64,000 bases of DNA, taken from Paenibacillus sp. JJ-223. GTDB lineage: Bacteria; Bacillota; Bacilli; Paenibacillales; Paenibacillaceae. Positions 9,271 to 16,341 of the stretch are shown piece by piece (position 1 is the stretch's first letter; each line of letters starts with the position of its first letter). The notes below the pieces were generated by a model. The model saw only the letters and a program-made list of their open reading frames with translations, was not told the origin of the DNA and did no database searches. A program made the translations under genes and the position numbers. Location: NCBI RefSeq assembly GCF_927798175.1, contig NZ_CAKMMP010000009.1, positions 208,403-272,402 on the forward strand, written 5' to 3'.

Positions 9271-9445
9271 AGTGCGAACAAAAAAGTCCTTGTCCTTCGT
9301 AAGGGGATAAGAACCATGCCGCCCCCTTTGTTTGGCCTTGTGAATAGATCCATAACTATTTTTGGCAGACGGTCGTAACAGGCATTTCCAGTGGAATCAT
9401 GGCAGGGCTTTATGTACATCCGTTAAGGTGTAGTTCTTCAAAATC

Positions 9446-9484
9446 GTATGCAGGATGCCCCACATAATGGGGCATCCTGCATAC
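9446..9484 (-). terminator. Long perfect hairpin downstream of the His-rich gene
   Basis: A perfect 17-bp stem, GTATGCAGGATGCCCCA / TGGGGCATCCTGCATAC, with loop CATAA lies 14 bp beyond the stop of the minus-strand His-rich gene. On the minus strand it is followed by GATTTT, so it probably terminates that gene. Confidence 0.7.
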
Positions 9485-9498
9485 CAAGCTAGATGAAA

Positions 9499-9675
9499 TT
9501 AATAGTATCTTCTTTTTTTACAAGGAACGATTTCAATCTTCACGTGAGAGTGCTTTTTCTTTGCGATCGGAACAAATTTGACTTTAGTAACGACGGTTTT
9601 GGTGATTTTTTTGACAAAGCATTTCGGCTTATGGCCGTGATGGTGATGATGATGAGAATAATATTTTTTCTTCAC
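9499..9675 (-). CDS. Small His- and Lys-rich protein, possible spore coat component
   Basis: A 58-residue basic protein. Near the N-terminus is YYSHHHHHHGHKPKC, then a Val/Lys-rich centre (KKITKTVVTKVKFVPIA), then KKKHSH and a C-terminal KKRRYY. It has two cysteines and no signal peptide or membrane helix. The GTG start is preceded at 6 bp by AGGGGGGA, and a strong hairpin follows the stop, so it has the layout of a real single gene. The His-run and Tyr-rich tail recall small spore coat proteins of Bacillales or a metal-binding peptide; no family was recognised. It sits next to sporulation-type genes in a spore-forming genome background. Confidence 0.65.
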   Translation of the reverse strand: MKKKYYSHHHHHHGHKPKCFVKKITKTVVTKVKFVPIAKKKHSHVKIEIVPCKKRRYY

Positions 9676-9797
9676 TGTGAATCCCCCCTAACTTGTTGAT
9701 AGTGCAATATATGGGGATCTCCTTGGATTGTTAAGTGCTATTGTCCCTGGCATGTAGAAATGAGTAGATTGCCGGGGGTGGAAAATGGAATTAAATG

Positions 9798-9849
9798 TTT
9801 ACTGGATACGAAATGTATCTTATAATATCTTTGCGATACATAATGTATT
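9798..9849 (+). promoter_or_regulatory. Promoter with two matched dyads upstream of the lasso precursor
   Basis: TTTACT (9798-9803) and a perfect TATAAT (9821-9826) are spaced by 17 bp. A perfect dyad GATAC-GAAAT-GTATC fills the spacer (9805-9819). A second, GATAC-ATAAT-GTATT (9835-9849), lies exactly 30 bp downstream, about three helical turns. The pair looks like a duplicated operator for one regulator, which is not identified in the window. Confidence 0.65.
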
Positions 9850-9900
9850 GCCAAGGTTGCATCATGAGCATTGAATCTTTCCAAGAAGGAGGTGGCTAAG

Positions 9901-10038
9901 ATGGAAGCGAAAAAAGAAATGTGGCAAGCTCCCGTATTGGAAGTACTGGACGTTGCTCAAACGTTGGCTGGTGCAGGTTACAGACAAATCGACTGGGTTA
10001 CGGAACATGATGCGGACATTTATGATCCACTGTCCTAA
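9901..10038 (+). CDS. Paeninodin-family lasso peptide precursor (orphan)
   Basis: A 45-residue precursor. The leader of about 22 residues contains W-x2-P-x-L followed by EVLDVAQTL and has Thr at the penultimate position before the cut, the hallmark of lasso leaders. The predicted core is 23 residues and begins AGAGYRQID, placing Asp at position 9 for a macrolactam ring with the N-terminal Ala, then an acidic tail ending in Ser. Paeninodin has the same core length, ring position and C-terminal Ser (phosphorylated in that peptide). AAGGAGGT lies 7 bp upstream of the ATG. No leader peptidase (B), lasso cyclase (C) or exporter gene lies in the window; the gene stands alone between its own promoter and terminator, so maturation would need enzymes encoded elsewhere. 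Confidence 0.85.
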   Translation: MEAKKEMWQAPVLEVLDVAQTLAGAGYRQIDWVTEHDADIYDPLS

Positions 10039-10112
10039 TCCTTTTCCACAAGCCATATGGGTTCAGGTATTCCGTGCTGAGCTGTACTTATGAACATAAT
10101 CTCTCTCTCAAG

Positions 10113-10135
10113 GTCGCCCATGGGCGACTTTTTTT
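10113..10135 (+). terminator. Terminator of the lasso precursor gene
   Basis: GTCGCC and GGCGAC flank a CATG tetraloop, followed by seven T residues. Confidence 0.9.
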
Positions 10136-10147
10136 CATTGGTTGGCG

Positions 10148-10187
10148 AAAAAAAGAACCAACCTCTCCATAGGGAGCAGATTGGTTC
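10148..10187 (-). terminator. Terminator of the GH18 gene
   Basis: GAACCAA pairs with TTGGTTC and an inner CTCC with GGAG. Read on the minus strand, the stem ends in a run of T. It lies ten bases beyond the GH18 stop. Confidence 0.85.
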
Positions 10188-10196
10188 CACTGCAGA

Positions 10197-11480
10197 TTAT
10201 GATTCCGTTTCTTTGATGGCCGATGCATGGACGGCACTTTCCATTCCGCTGTTATACGCGCGGAACAAGCCGAGTCGCCAGAATGCTGCCCCTTTTAGGT
10301 CGTATCGCTTGGCAAGCCCCAGCTTGTCATCGACGGAATCAGGTTTCTCGCTGCCCAGACTGATGCCTAACAGCAGCTTCTGTTTAGGTACGCCAGCTTC
10401 CAGCGCAAGTTTGATCGCTTGCTCCACAAGGGAGTTCGGCTCGGGTACCTGCGCTTTGGTGCCGACGGGATTATACTGATACGCCATGATGATCAGATCG
10501 TCGGCAACCGAAGCGAGCGTTTTGTAGTCGTAGCCTTTGTAAGCCCCGTTCAAGGGAGGCACGGCGATCGACAGGGAGATGTCGGAAGCGACGGCATTCT
10601 TCAACTCTTTGACGTATTGGTTAAACAACTTTTGCTGTTCAACGGCATCCAGTTTGAAGCCGAGGCCTTCGAAATCCAGCACGATTCCTCCAAATCCGTT
10701 CTCCTTGACGGCAGCAGCAATTCCATCGATCGATTTTTGACGCATGCTGCTGTCGCTCAGCATCCGGGTTAACTCCCCGCTGCCATCCAACGCATAAACC
10801 ATCAGATACGGGCGAACCCCCTGATTGGCTGCATCTTGAACAAGGGACTGCGGCGTTACTTCTCCGGCAGCGGCAGGCATGCGGTATTCATCGCCCTCCA
10901 GCGTGAATTGACCATCGCGGTCGATGCGGCTCCAGCCGTAGGCGACCGAATTCATGGAGGATACCAAATCCCTTTCCTGGAAGGACTGCACGGCATAGAA
11001 AGCTCTAAGGTGCATTTCCTTTTGCGGAGATACGAGAGAAACGGTACGTGTCGATTGGTTCCAACTTACGCCAACGCCGAATTGGGCGCTGAATGAACTA
11101 AGCGGAATCAGCACGCGTCCTTCTCTCTGGATTGGAGCAGCTGCCAGTTTAACCTGTTTACCGTTCACCGTGGCTGTCTTACTGCCAACGTGAAGCAGAA
11201 CTTCAACGGTTTCACCTTTTACGCTGCCTGCAGCCTGAACGGTTTGGGTTTTGCCGTTCCAGGCAATTTCGATGCCTAAAGCTTGGCCCACCGTGCGGAA
11301 CGGAACATACGTAACGCCTTTCTCGATCCGGGGAGCGGCATCGAATTGCAGGCCAACGTCATCAAGCAAGACCGAAATGCCGGGAACTGCCTGTACATGG
11401 CTGACACCCGGAGCAGCCCCGAACAGGGATAATGCAACAATCGCAGCAAGGGCATTTCTTCCGACACGATGTGCGAACAT
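10197..11480 (-). CDS. Secreted GH18-like glycosidase with copper-amine-oxidase-like N-terminal stalk
   Basis: A protein of 427 residues. A signal peptide (about 1-30) is followed by a Cu_amine_oxidN1-type stalk (about 35-150; VTYVPFRTVGQALGIEIAW and VLIPLSSFSAQFGVGVSW). A TIM-barrel GH18-type domain covers the rest, with GGIVLDFEGL providing the catalytic-type Asp/Glu and later AYQYNPVG and GISLGSEKPD. Such proteins cleave N-acetylglucosamine-containing glycans, often in spore cortex or cell wall. The ATG is preceded by GGAGGTAATC at good spacing. It is monocistronic, with a terminator. Whether it acts on peptidoglycan or chitin is not determined. Confidence 0.85.
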   Translation of the reverse strand: MFAHRVGRNALAAIVALSLFGAAPGVSHVQAVPGISVLLDDVGLQFDAAPRIEKGVTYVPFRTVGQALGIEIAWNGKTQTVQAAGSVKGETVEVLLHVGSKTATVNGKQVKLAAAPIQREGRVLIPLSSFSAQFGVGVSWNQSTRTVSLVSPQKEMHLRAFYAVQSFQERDLVSSMNSVAYGWSRIDRDGQFTLEGDEYRMPAAAGEVTPQSLVQDAANQGVRPYLMVYALDGSGELTRMLSDSSMRQKSIDGIAAAVKENGFGGIVLDFEGLGFKLDAVEQQKLFNQYVKELKNAVASDISLSIAVPPLNGAYKGYDYKTLASVADDLIIMAYQYNPVGTKAQVPEPNSLVEQAIKLALEAGVPKQKLLLGISLGSEKPDSVDDKLGLAKRYDLKGAAFWRLGLFRAYNSGMESAVHASAIKETES

Positions 11481-11666
11481 AACTGATTACCTCCAATGCA
11501 TGTACGAAGATCGTATTCATAACTACGAATCTAGCATGGTATAGTATAGCAAAATTTTCATAGAGTTCCAATTTTCAAAGGGTAGGTAAAGAAGATTCGT
11601 TTACATAAAATGGTGGGTGTTGGAGATACTGTGGTCAAAATCTCCTGAGTGGAGTGATACCTATTT

Positions 11667-12767
11667 ATGCGTGAAGCAGGCACCAAATTGAACACATCCG
11701 AGGCCGTTATCGTCGTTTTAAACAGTGTGCTCGGTGCGGGCATTTTGACGCTTCCCCGTACCATCAGCAAGGCGGTAGGGACCCCGGATGTATGGATCTC
11801 CGTGCTGATGTCAGGGCTGTTAGTTACAGCGATCGGCCTAATGATGGTGGCATTGTGCCGGCGGTTTCCTGGAAAAACGGTGTTTGAATTCCTTCCGCAA
11901 CTTACGGGGCAATGGGGAGCATATGTCTTGGGGATGTTAATCGTTTCCTATTTTGTTGTGTTGTGTTCGTTTGAAATCAGGGTTATGGCGGAAATTACAA
12001 GCATGTACCTGCTAAAAGGCACCCCAAGCTGGGTTTCCATCATGGTAATCATGTGGATCGGAATATATATGATGAATGGCGGACTGAAGGTGATGATACG
12101 GGTTTTCGAAATCATGCTGCCGATCACGCTGGCGCTGTTTCTGCTGGTATTCCTTTTGAGCGGGCGGTTATTTGATCTCAACAACCTGCGGCCGATGCTG
12201 GGCGAAGGGTTCATGCCTGTGTTGAAAGGCATCAAACCTTCATTTCTGTCCTATTCGGGTTACGAGGTAGTATTAATAACAACGGCTTTTATGGCCAACG
12301 CCAAAGCAGGAAGCCGAGCGGTCATTTACAGCGTACTGGTGACGACTCTCATATATCTGGTTACGATTGTGATGGTCATTGGCAATTTGTCTTTGGAGGG
12401 GGTTCACACAAGAACGTGGCCGACATTAGACATGGTTAGAAGCTTTGAAATCAGAGGATTTTTTTTCGAACGTTTCGAGTCCTTTTTCCTCGTTTTTTGG
12501 TTGACGCAAATTTTTGCCACATATGTTTTTAAGCACTATTTTGCGTCGATCGGATTGCGGGAATTATTTCGGCTCAAAAACGTGCAGGTTATACAGTATG
12601 CGCTGCTTCCGGTTCTGTACGTGCTATCCTATTTGCCACGGAATTTGGATGAAACCTTGTCTTTGGGAGACAGACTGGGTGATATATCCATATTTTTGTT
12701 CGGATTGATGCCCTTGATGCTCCTGATCCTCAGCTTTGCGAGAAAAGGGGCGGCAGGCAGGTTATAG
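11667..12767 (+). CDS. GerAB-like spore germination permease
   Basis: An integral membrane protein of 366 residues in the endospore germination permease (APC superfamily, GerAB/GerKB/YndE) family, with about ten hydrophobic helices. Recognisable segments are NSVLGAGILTLPR in helix 1, the PGKTVFEFLPQLTG loop and the conserved RTWPTLDMVRSFEIRGFFFERFESFF. In germinosensor complexes the AB subunit binds the germinant in the inner spore membrane together with AA and AC subunits, which are absent here. GGAGTGAT precedes the ATG at 8 bp. A close paralogue follows in tandem. Confidence 0.9.
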   Translation: MREAGTKLNTSEAVIVVLNSVLGAGILTLPRTISKAVGTPDVWISVLMSGLLVTAIGLMMVALCRRFPGKTVFEFLPQLTGQWGAYVLGMLIVSYFVVLCSFEIRVMAEITSMYLLKGTPSWVSIMVIMWIGIYMMNGGLKVMIRVFEIMLPITLALFLLVFLLSGRLFDLNNLRPMLGEGFMPVLKGIKPSFLSYSGYEVVLITTAFMANAKAGSRAVIYSVLVTTLIYLVTIVMVIGNLSLEGVHTRTWPTLDMVRSFEIRGFFFERFESFFLVFWLTQIFATYVFKHYFASIGLRELFRLKNVQVIQYALLPVLYVLSYLPRNLDETLSLGDRLGDISIFLFGLMPLMLLILSFARKGAAGRL

Positions 12768-12896
12768 AAACTCTCGCAATGCAGAAAAAATGTTGACCCG
12801 GTTCGAGAAAGAGCGATTACAACCAAGAAATCGAATGCAGCCTCATTGGATCATAAGCAACATTGAATTGAAAAAACATCGCCGGAGGTGAAGGAA

Positions 12897-14039
12897 GTGA
12901 ATCCATCCCCATCGCAAATCAGCACAACGGATACGATTGTGGTTTTGATCAATGCCATGCTCGGCGCGGCCATTTTTATGGTTCCCCGATCAACGGTCCT
13001 GGCTGGCGGAACTCCGGATGTTTGGATTTCCATCATATTGTCAGGAGCCGTCGTTGTGGGCATGGGGTACATTATGGTTGGACTGTGCAGGAAATATCCG
13101 GGGAAAACACTGTTCGAATTCATGCCGGAGATTACGGGCAAATGGATCGCGATCCCGATCGGGTTCTGCATGATCGTATATTTTCTCGTAAGGGCTGCTT
13201 ACGAGATCCGAATTATGGCCGAGGTGACGGGCATGTATTTGCTCGAGGGGACGCCCCTGTGGGCCATAATGATGATTTTTATGTGGATCGGGATGTATAT
13301 GCTGCTGGGGGGGTTAAAGGTCATCGTACGTGTGCTGGGGATTATTTTGCCGATTACGCTGGTGCTGTTCGTGCTAGAGGTCCTGCTCAGCATTCAGCTG
13401 TTCCATCTGAATTATTTAAGACCATTGCTTGGAGAGGGCATTTTGCCTGTCGTGAAGGGAGTCAAGCCCGGCTTGCTGTCTTTTATCGGATTTGAGGTGT
13501 TGTTCATTTTGGCAGCAAACATGAAAAAGCCGAACGAAGGACGCAAGGCCGTTTTGTGGAGCACCGGAATAACGACGGCGTTTTATCTGATCACTGTGGT
13601 GATGGTTATCGGCAGTCTTTCCATCGATGGGATATGGAATCGGACCTGGCCCACACTGGATCTGATCCGCAGTTTTGAGATTGAGGGGCTCGTTTTTGAG
13701 CACTTCGAGTCCTTTTTGCTCATCATTTGGATCATGCAAATTTATGCCGTGTTCGCGATTTCCCACTATTCTGCTTCGATTGGAGTGAGCGTGGTATTCC
13801 GAATCCAACATGTTAAGGGCATTATCTATACGTTGTTCCCCTTCGTTTATCTTGTTGCGATGATTCCTGAAAATGTGGAAGAAACCATTGAATTAGGAAA
13901 CAAGCTGGACAACGTCTTTCTGGTTTTGTTCGGGATTGTTCCGATATTACTGTTGTCGGTAAGCCTGATTCGAAAAAAACGGGCGAAGGGGGACAAGGCA
14001 GGTGCAGGGAATGTTCAAACAGAAGGAGAGACGCCATGA
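12897..14039 (+). CDS. Second GerAB-like spore germination permease
   Basis: A 380-residue paralogue of the upstream gene with the same ten-helix plan and the same hallmark loops (NAMLGAAIFMVPRS, PGKTLFEFMPEITGKW, RTWPTLDLIRSFEIEGLVFEHFESF). GTG 12897 is chosen because GGAGG lies 8 bp upstream; an earlier in-frame GTG overlaps that Shine-Dalgarno. The C-terminus carries an extra hydrophilic tail rich in Lys/Gly. No GerAA or GerAC partner follows; a 19-codon frame overlaps the stop instead. Confidence 0.9.
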   Translation: MNPSPSQISTTDTIVVLINAMLGAAIFMVPRSTVLAGGTPDVWISIILSGAVVVGMGYIMVGLCRKYPGKTLFEFMPEITGKWIAIPIGFCMIVYFLVRAAYEIRIMAEVTGMYLLEGTPLWAIMMIFMWIGMYMLLGGLKVIVRVLGIILPITLVLFVLEVLLSIQLFHLNYLRPLLGEGILPVVKGVKPGLLSFIGFEVLFILAANMKKPNEGRKAVLWSTGITTAFYLITVVMVIGSLSIDGIWNRTWPTLDLIRSFEIEGLVFEHFESFLLIIWIMQIYAVFAISHYSASIGVSVVFRIQHVKGIIYTLFPFVYLVAMIPENVEETIELGNKLDNVFLVLFGIVPILLLSVSLIRKKRAKGDKAGAGNVQTEGETP

Positions 14040-14095
14040 GCATAAAAGAGCGCTTGGTCTTAATTCGGAGTACGTTCATAAGCCGAAATGAATGA
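14036..14095 (+). CDS. Possible 19-residue coupled mini-ORF after the GerAB pair
   Basis: The ATG shares ATGA with the preceding stop and has AAGGAGAG upstream. The encoded MSIKERLVLIRSTFISRNE then hits TGA. This is the layout of a translationally coupled third operon gene, so it may be the stump of a lost gene or a small peptide. Confidence 0.3.
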   Translation: MSIKERLVLIRSTFISRNE

Positions 14096-14199
14096 AGGAC
14101 TGCGCCGAGGTGAGAAGTGAAGCCGGTTGACTGGAGTAACCATCAACGGCTTCAAACTACCCATATAAGCATTTCGTGTTGGGCAGCATGAATTTTCGC

Positions 14200-14244
14200 T
14201 TGACAGCAGAAAACAGATCCTTTAAATTGAATGCATGCGCATGC
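14200..14244 (+). promoter_or_regulatory. Promoter with adjacent 12-bp palindrome for the rhodanese/MarR operon
   Basis: TTGACA (14200-14205) and TAAATT (14223-14228) are 17 bp apart. A perfect palindrome GCATGCGCATGC follows at 14233-14244 near the expected transcription start and may be an operator for the MarR protein encoded in the operon. Confidence 0.55.
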
Positions 14245-14275
14245 TTTTTGTAATCGATGGAGGTGCGCCACAAAC

Positions 14276-14683
14276 GTGTACATCGGAAGCGAGGATGTGA
14301 GGGAAATGTTTTGGTTCATGATGATCTCCGTGTTGACCGGATTGGTTGTTCTTATTCACCGATTATGGCCTGCCCCATATCTTACGCAAATCCATTATCG
14401 GAGCTTGATCAATCAGAAGGAGAGCTTGCACCATTTCAAAATTGTCGATATCCGGGACGCTTCTGAGTATGAACACCAACCGACTCCGGATTCCATCAAT
14501 ATTTCATTGGGCCGCCTTCCGTATGTATGGCATAAACATCTGTTGAGAGAAGAACGCATTTTTATTTTGTCCAACGAAATGTACAGGGCCAAAAAGGCCG
14601 CGCGGATCTTGCGCAAAAAGGGGTTTCAATCCTTGTACGTTGTAGAAATGGATCGTAAGCCGGTTGTGTCAACGCCAAAATAG
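14276..14683 (+). CDS. Membrane-anchored rhodanese-like protein lacking the active-site cysteine
   Basis: A protein of about 135 residues. One N-terminal membrane helix (MFWFMMISVLTGLVVLIHRLW) is followed by a rhodanese fold (VDIRDASEYEHQPTPDSINISL, ending in ILRKKGFQSLYVVEMDRKPV). Where active rhodaneses have the CxxGxRS-type loop, this protein has ILSNEMYRAKKAARIL, with no cysteine, so sulfur transfer is unlikely. GTG 14276 is chosen because GGAGGTG lies 10 bp upstream; ATG 14306 is an alternative with poorer spacing. The stop lies one base before the MarR start, so the two genes form an operon. Confidence 0.7.
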   Translation: MYIGSEDVREMFWFMMISVLTGLVVLIHRLWPAPYLTQIHYRSLINQKESLHHFKIVDIRDASEYEHQPTPDSINISLGRLPYVWHKHLLREERIFILSNEMYRAKKAARILRKKGFQSLYVVEMDRKPVVSTPK

Positions 14684-14684
14684 A

Positions 14685-15125
14685 ATGGATGTGTACGCAT
14701 TGAGAACAACAGACGAACGTTTGGACACCTGGTTTTCATTGACGCATATCCAATCCGAGATCAATGAACAACTGGAACAGGTGCTTCAACAGAAATACGG
14801 TTTGTCTTTAAAAGAATTCTATGTGCTGTATTTTATTTCGCAAACCGATGATAAAGAGCTCCGCTTGCAACAGCTGCAAGAGAAGATCGGTTTGAGCCAA
14901 AGCGCAACATCCCGGCTTGTAGCACGGATGGAGGCCGAAACCTGCGGCGCGTTGGAAAGACATATGTGCGAGAAGGACCGCAGAGGGATCTACACCGGCA
15001 TAACCGAACGGGGCGAAATGAAACTGCGCGGCGCGCTTGAAACGTTTGACGAAGTATTGCAGGAAAAGCTGCTGAACAAGGGGTTGAAAACGGTAATGGA
15101 ATCGTTGGTTGCCGAGCTCGGTTGA
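14685..15125 (+). CDS. MarR family transcriptional regulator, paralogue of 7873-8304
   Basis: A winged-helix regulator of about 146 residues, with RLQQLQEKIGLSQSATSRLVARMEAETCG and CEKDRRGIYTGITERGE. It shares most of its length with the 7873 protein, including the two cysteines in ETCG and HMCEKD. Its position just upstream of two old yellow enzyme genes suggests control of an electrophile or quinone response, as for MarR-type regulators of such enzymes in Bacillus; this is inference. The start ATG abuts the rhodanese-like stop; GTG 14691 and TTG 14700 are possible alternatives. Confidence 0.85.
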   Translation: MDVYALRTTDERLDTWFSLTHIQSEINEQLEQVLQQKYGLSLKEFYVLYFISQTDDKELRLQQLQEKIGLSQSATSRLVARMEAETCGALERHMCEKDRRGIYTGITERGEMKLRGALETFDEVLQEKLLNKGLKTVMESLVAELG

Positions 15126-15206
15126 GGCGAAGAAGGAGATAGTGGATCGTAAAGCGTGTTCCTTCCTGGTACGGAATGAATCTGAAGAAATGTCTCATCC
15201 CCATTC

Positions 15207-15226
15207 ACATGCGTGTTCATGCATGT
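15207..15226 (+). promoter_or_regulatory. Inverted repeat upstream of the first old yellow enzyme gene
   Basis: ACATGC and GCATGT are separated by 8 bp, about 40 bp upstream of the start codon. It shares the CATGC core with the 14233-14244 palindrome, so both could be MarR-type operators. Confidence 0.4.
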
Positions 15227-15263
15227 TTTATATAGATAACAGAGATGTGAGAGGAGATTTACG

Positions 15264-16286
15264 ATGAAAGATCTATTTAGTTCGTATACATTGAAAGGGT
15301 TGGATTTGAAAAACCGGATCGTGATGCCTCCCATGTGCCAATATTCTGTTGAAAACAAAGATGGCATTGCTACGGATTGGCACTATTTGCACTATGTAAG
15401 CCGTGCTGTGGGCGGTACCGGGTTCATTATTATTGAAATGACCGATGTGGAACCCGATGGCCGCATTTCCGATTTCGATCTTGGGCTGTGGTCGGACGAT
15501 CAGATCCCGGCGTTGAAACGAATCGTGGATGCTTGCCACAGTTACGGCGCCAAAGTCGGCATTCAGATTGCCCATGCGGGACGCAAAGCCGAAGATGCCG
15601 AGGTTCCCGTGGCGCCGTCTGCGATCGCGTTTGACGAAAATTACAAACAACCGCGCGCACTGACGACGGCCGAAGTGAAGGACATGGTCGAAAAATTCCG
15701 CAGTGCGGCGGCCAGAGCGGTGAAAGCCGGATTCGATGCCATTGAAATCCACGGTGCCCACGGCTACCTGATTCATCAATTCCATTCTCCGCTGACCAAT
15801 AAACGCGACGACGAGTACGGTCAGGACCTTATCCTGTTCGGCCGCGAAGTCATTCAGGCTGTTAAAGGAGAAATGCCTGAAGACATGCCGCTGATCATGC
15901 GGATTTCCGCCAAAGAGTACGTTGAAGGCGGATATGGCATCGAGGAAAGCATCGCTTTTGCTAAAGCTTACCAGGAAGCCGGCATCGACATGTTTGACGT
16001 TTCCTCCGGCGGCGAAGGCCCGATTGCGGCTTTTGGCAGACCCGGCACGCATGCGGGCTATCAGGTGCCGCTCGCCCGTGACATCAAGCAAGCGCTCGAT
16101 GTTCCCGTCATCGCCGTCGGCAGATTGGATGACGCAAAGCTCGCCAATGCGGTGATCGGCAATGAAGACGCGGACCTGGTAGCCGTAGGCAGAGGGCTGC
16201 TGAGAAACCCGCATTGGGCACTTGAAGCGGCATCGAATCTGAGAAAAGAAACTTCGATTCCGAAGCAATACTCGGCAGGATTCTAA
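15264..16286 (+). CDS. namA: YqjM-type NADPH dehydrogenase (old yellow enzyme)
   Basis: An FMN-dependent ene-reductase of 340 residues that reduces activated C=C bonds of enones and quinone-like electrophiles with NADPH. The N-terminus MKDLFSSYTLKGLDLKNRIVMPP, Cys25 and Tyr27 in MCQYS, the substrate-binding HGAHGYLIHQF and the phosphate-binding GRGLLRNPHW match Bacillus YqjM, which is 338 residues long. It is cytosolic, and YqjM-type proteins form tetramers. GAGGAG lies upstream of the ATG. A second old yellow enzyme gene follows after 55 bp and a MarR gene lies upstream, pointing to an electrophile stress operon. Confidence 0.93.
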   Translation: MKDLFSSYTLKGLDLKNRIVMPPMCQYSVENKDGIATDWHYLHYVSRAVGGTGFIIIEMTDVEPDGRISDFDLGLWSDDQIPALKRIVDACHSYGAKVGIQIAHAGRKAEDAEVPVAPSAIAFDENYKQPRALTTAEVKDMVEKFRSAAARAVKAGFDAIEIHGAHGYLIHQFHSPLTNKRDDEYGQDLILFGREVIQAVKGEMPEDMPLIMRISAKEYVEGGYGIEESIAFAKAYQEAGIDMFDVSSGGEGPIAAFGRPGTHAGYQVPLARDIKQALDVPVIAVGRLDDAKLANAVIGNEDADLVAVGRGLLRNPHWALEAASNLRKETSIPKQYSAGF

Positions 16287-16341
16287 ACGATCGTTGCGAA
16301 TAAACTAACCAAACATTCCAAAATATCCGAGGAGGGTTAAC

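Noticed and set aside
9499..9675. The six-His run as a vector-derived affinity tag
   Set aside because: It is embedded in a natural small gene with its own Shine-Dalgarno and terminator, with mixed CAT/CAC codons and no vector sequence around it.
15273..16268. A 331-codon open frame on the minus strand opposite the YqjM-type gene
   Set aside because: It mirrors a clear enzyme gene; the translation is rich in His, Arg and Phe without domains and has no ribosome binding site. It reflects codon bias of the real gene.
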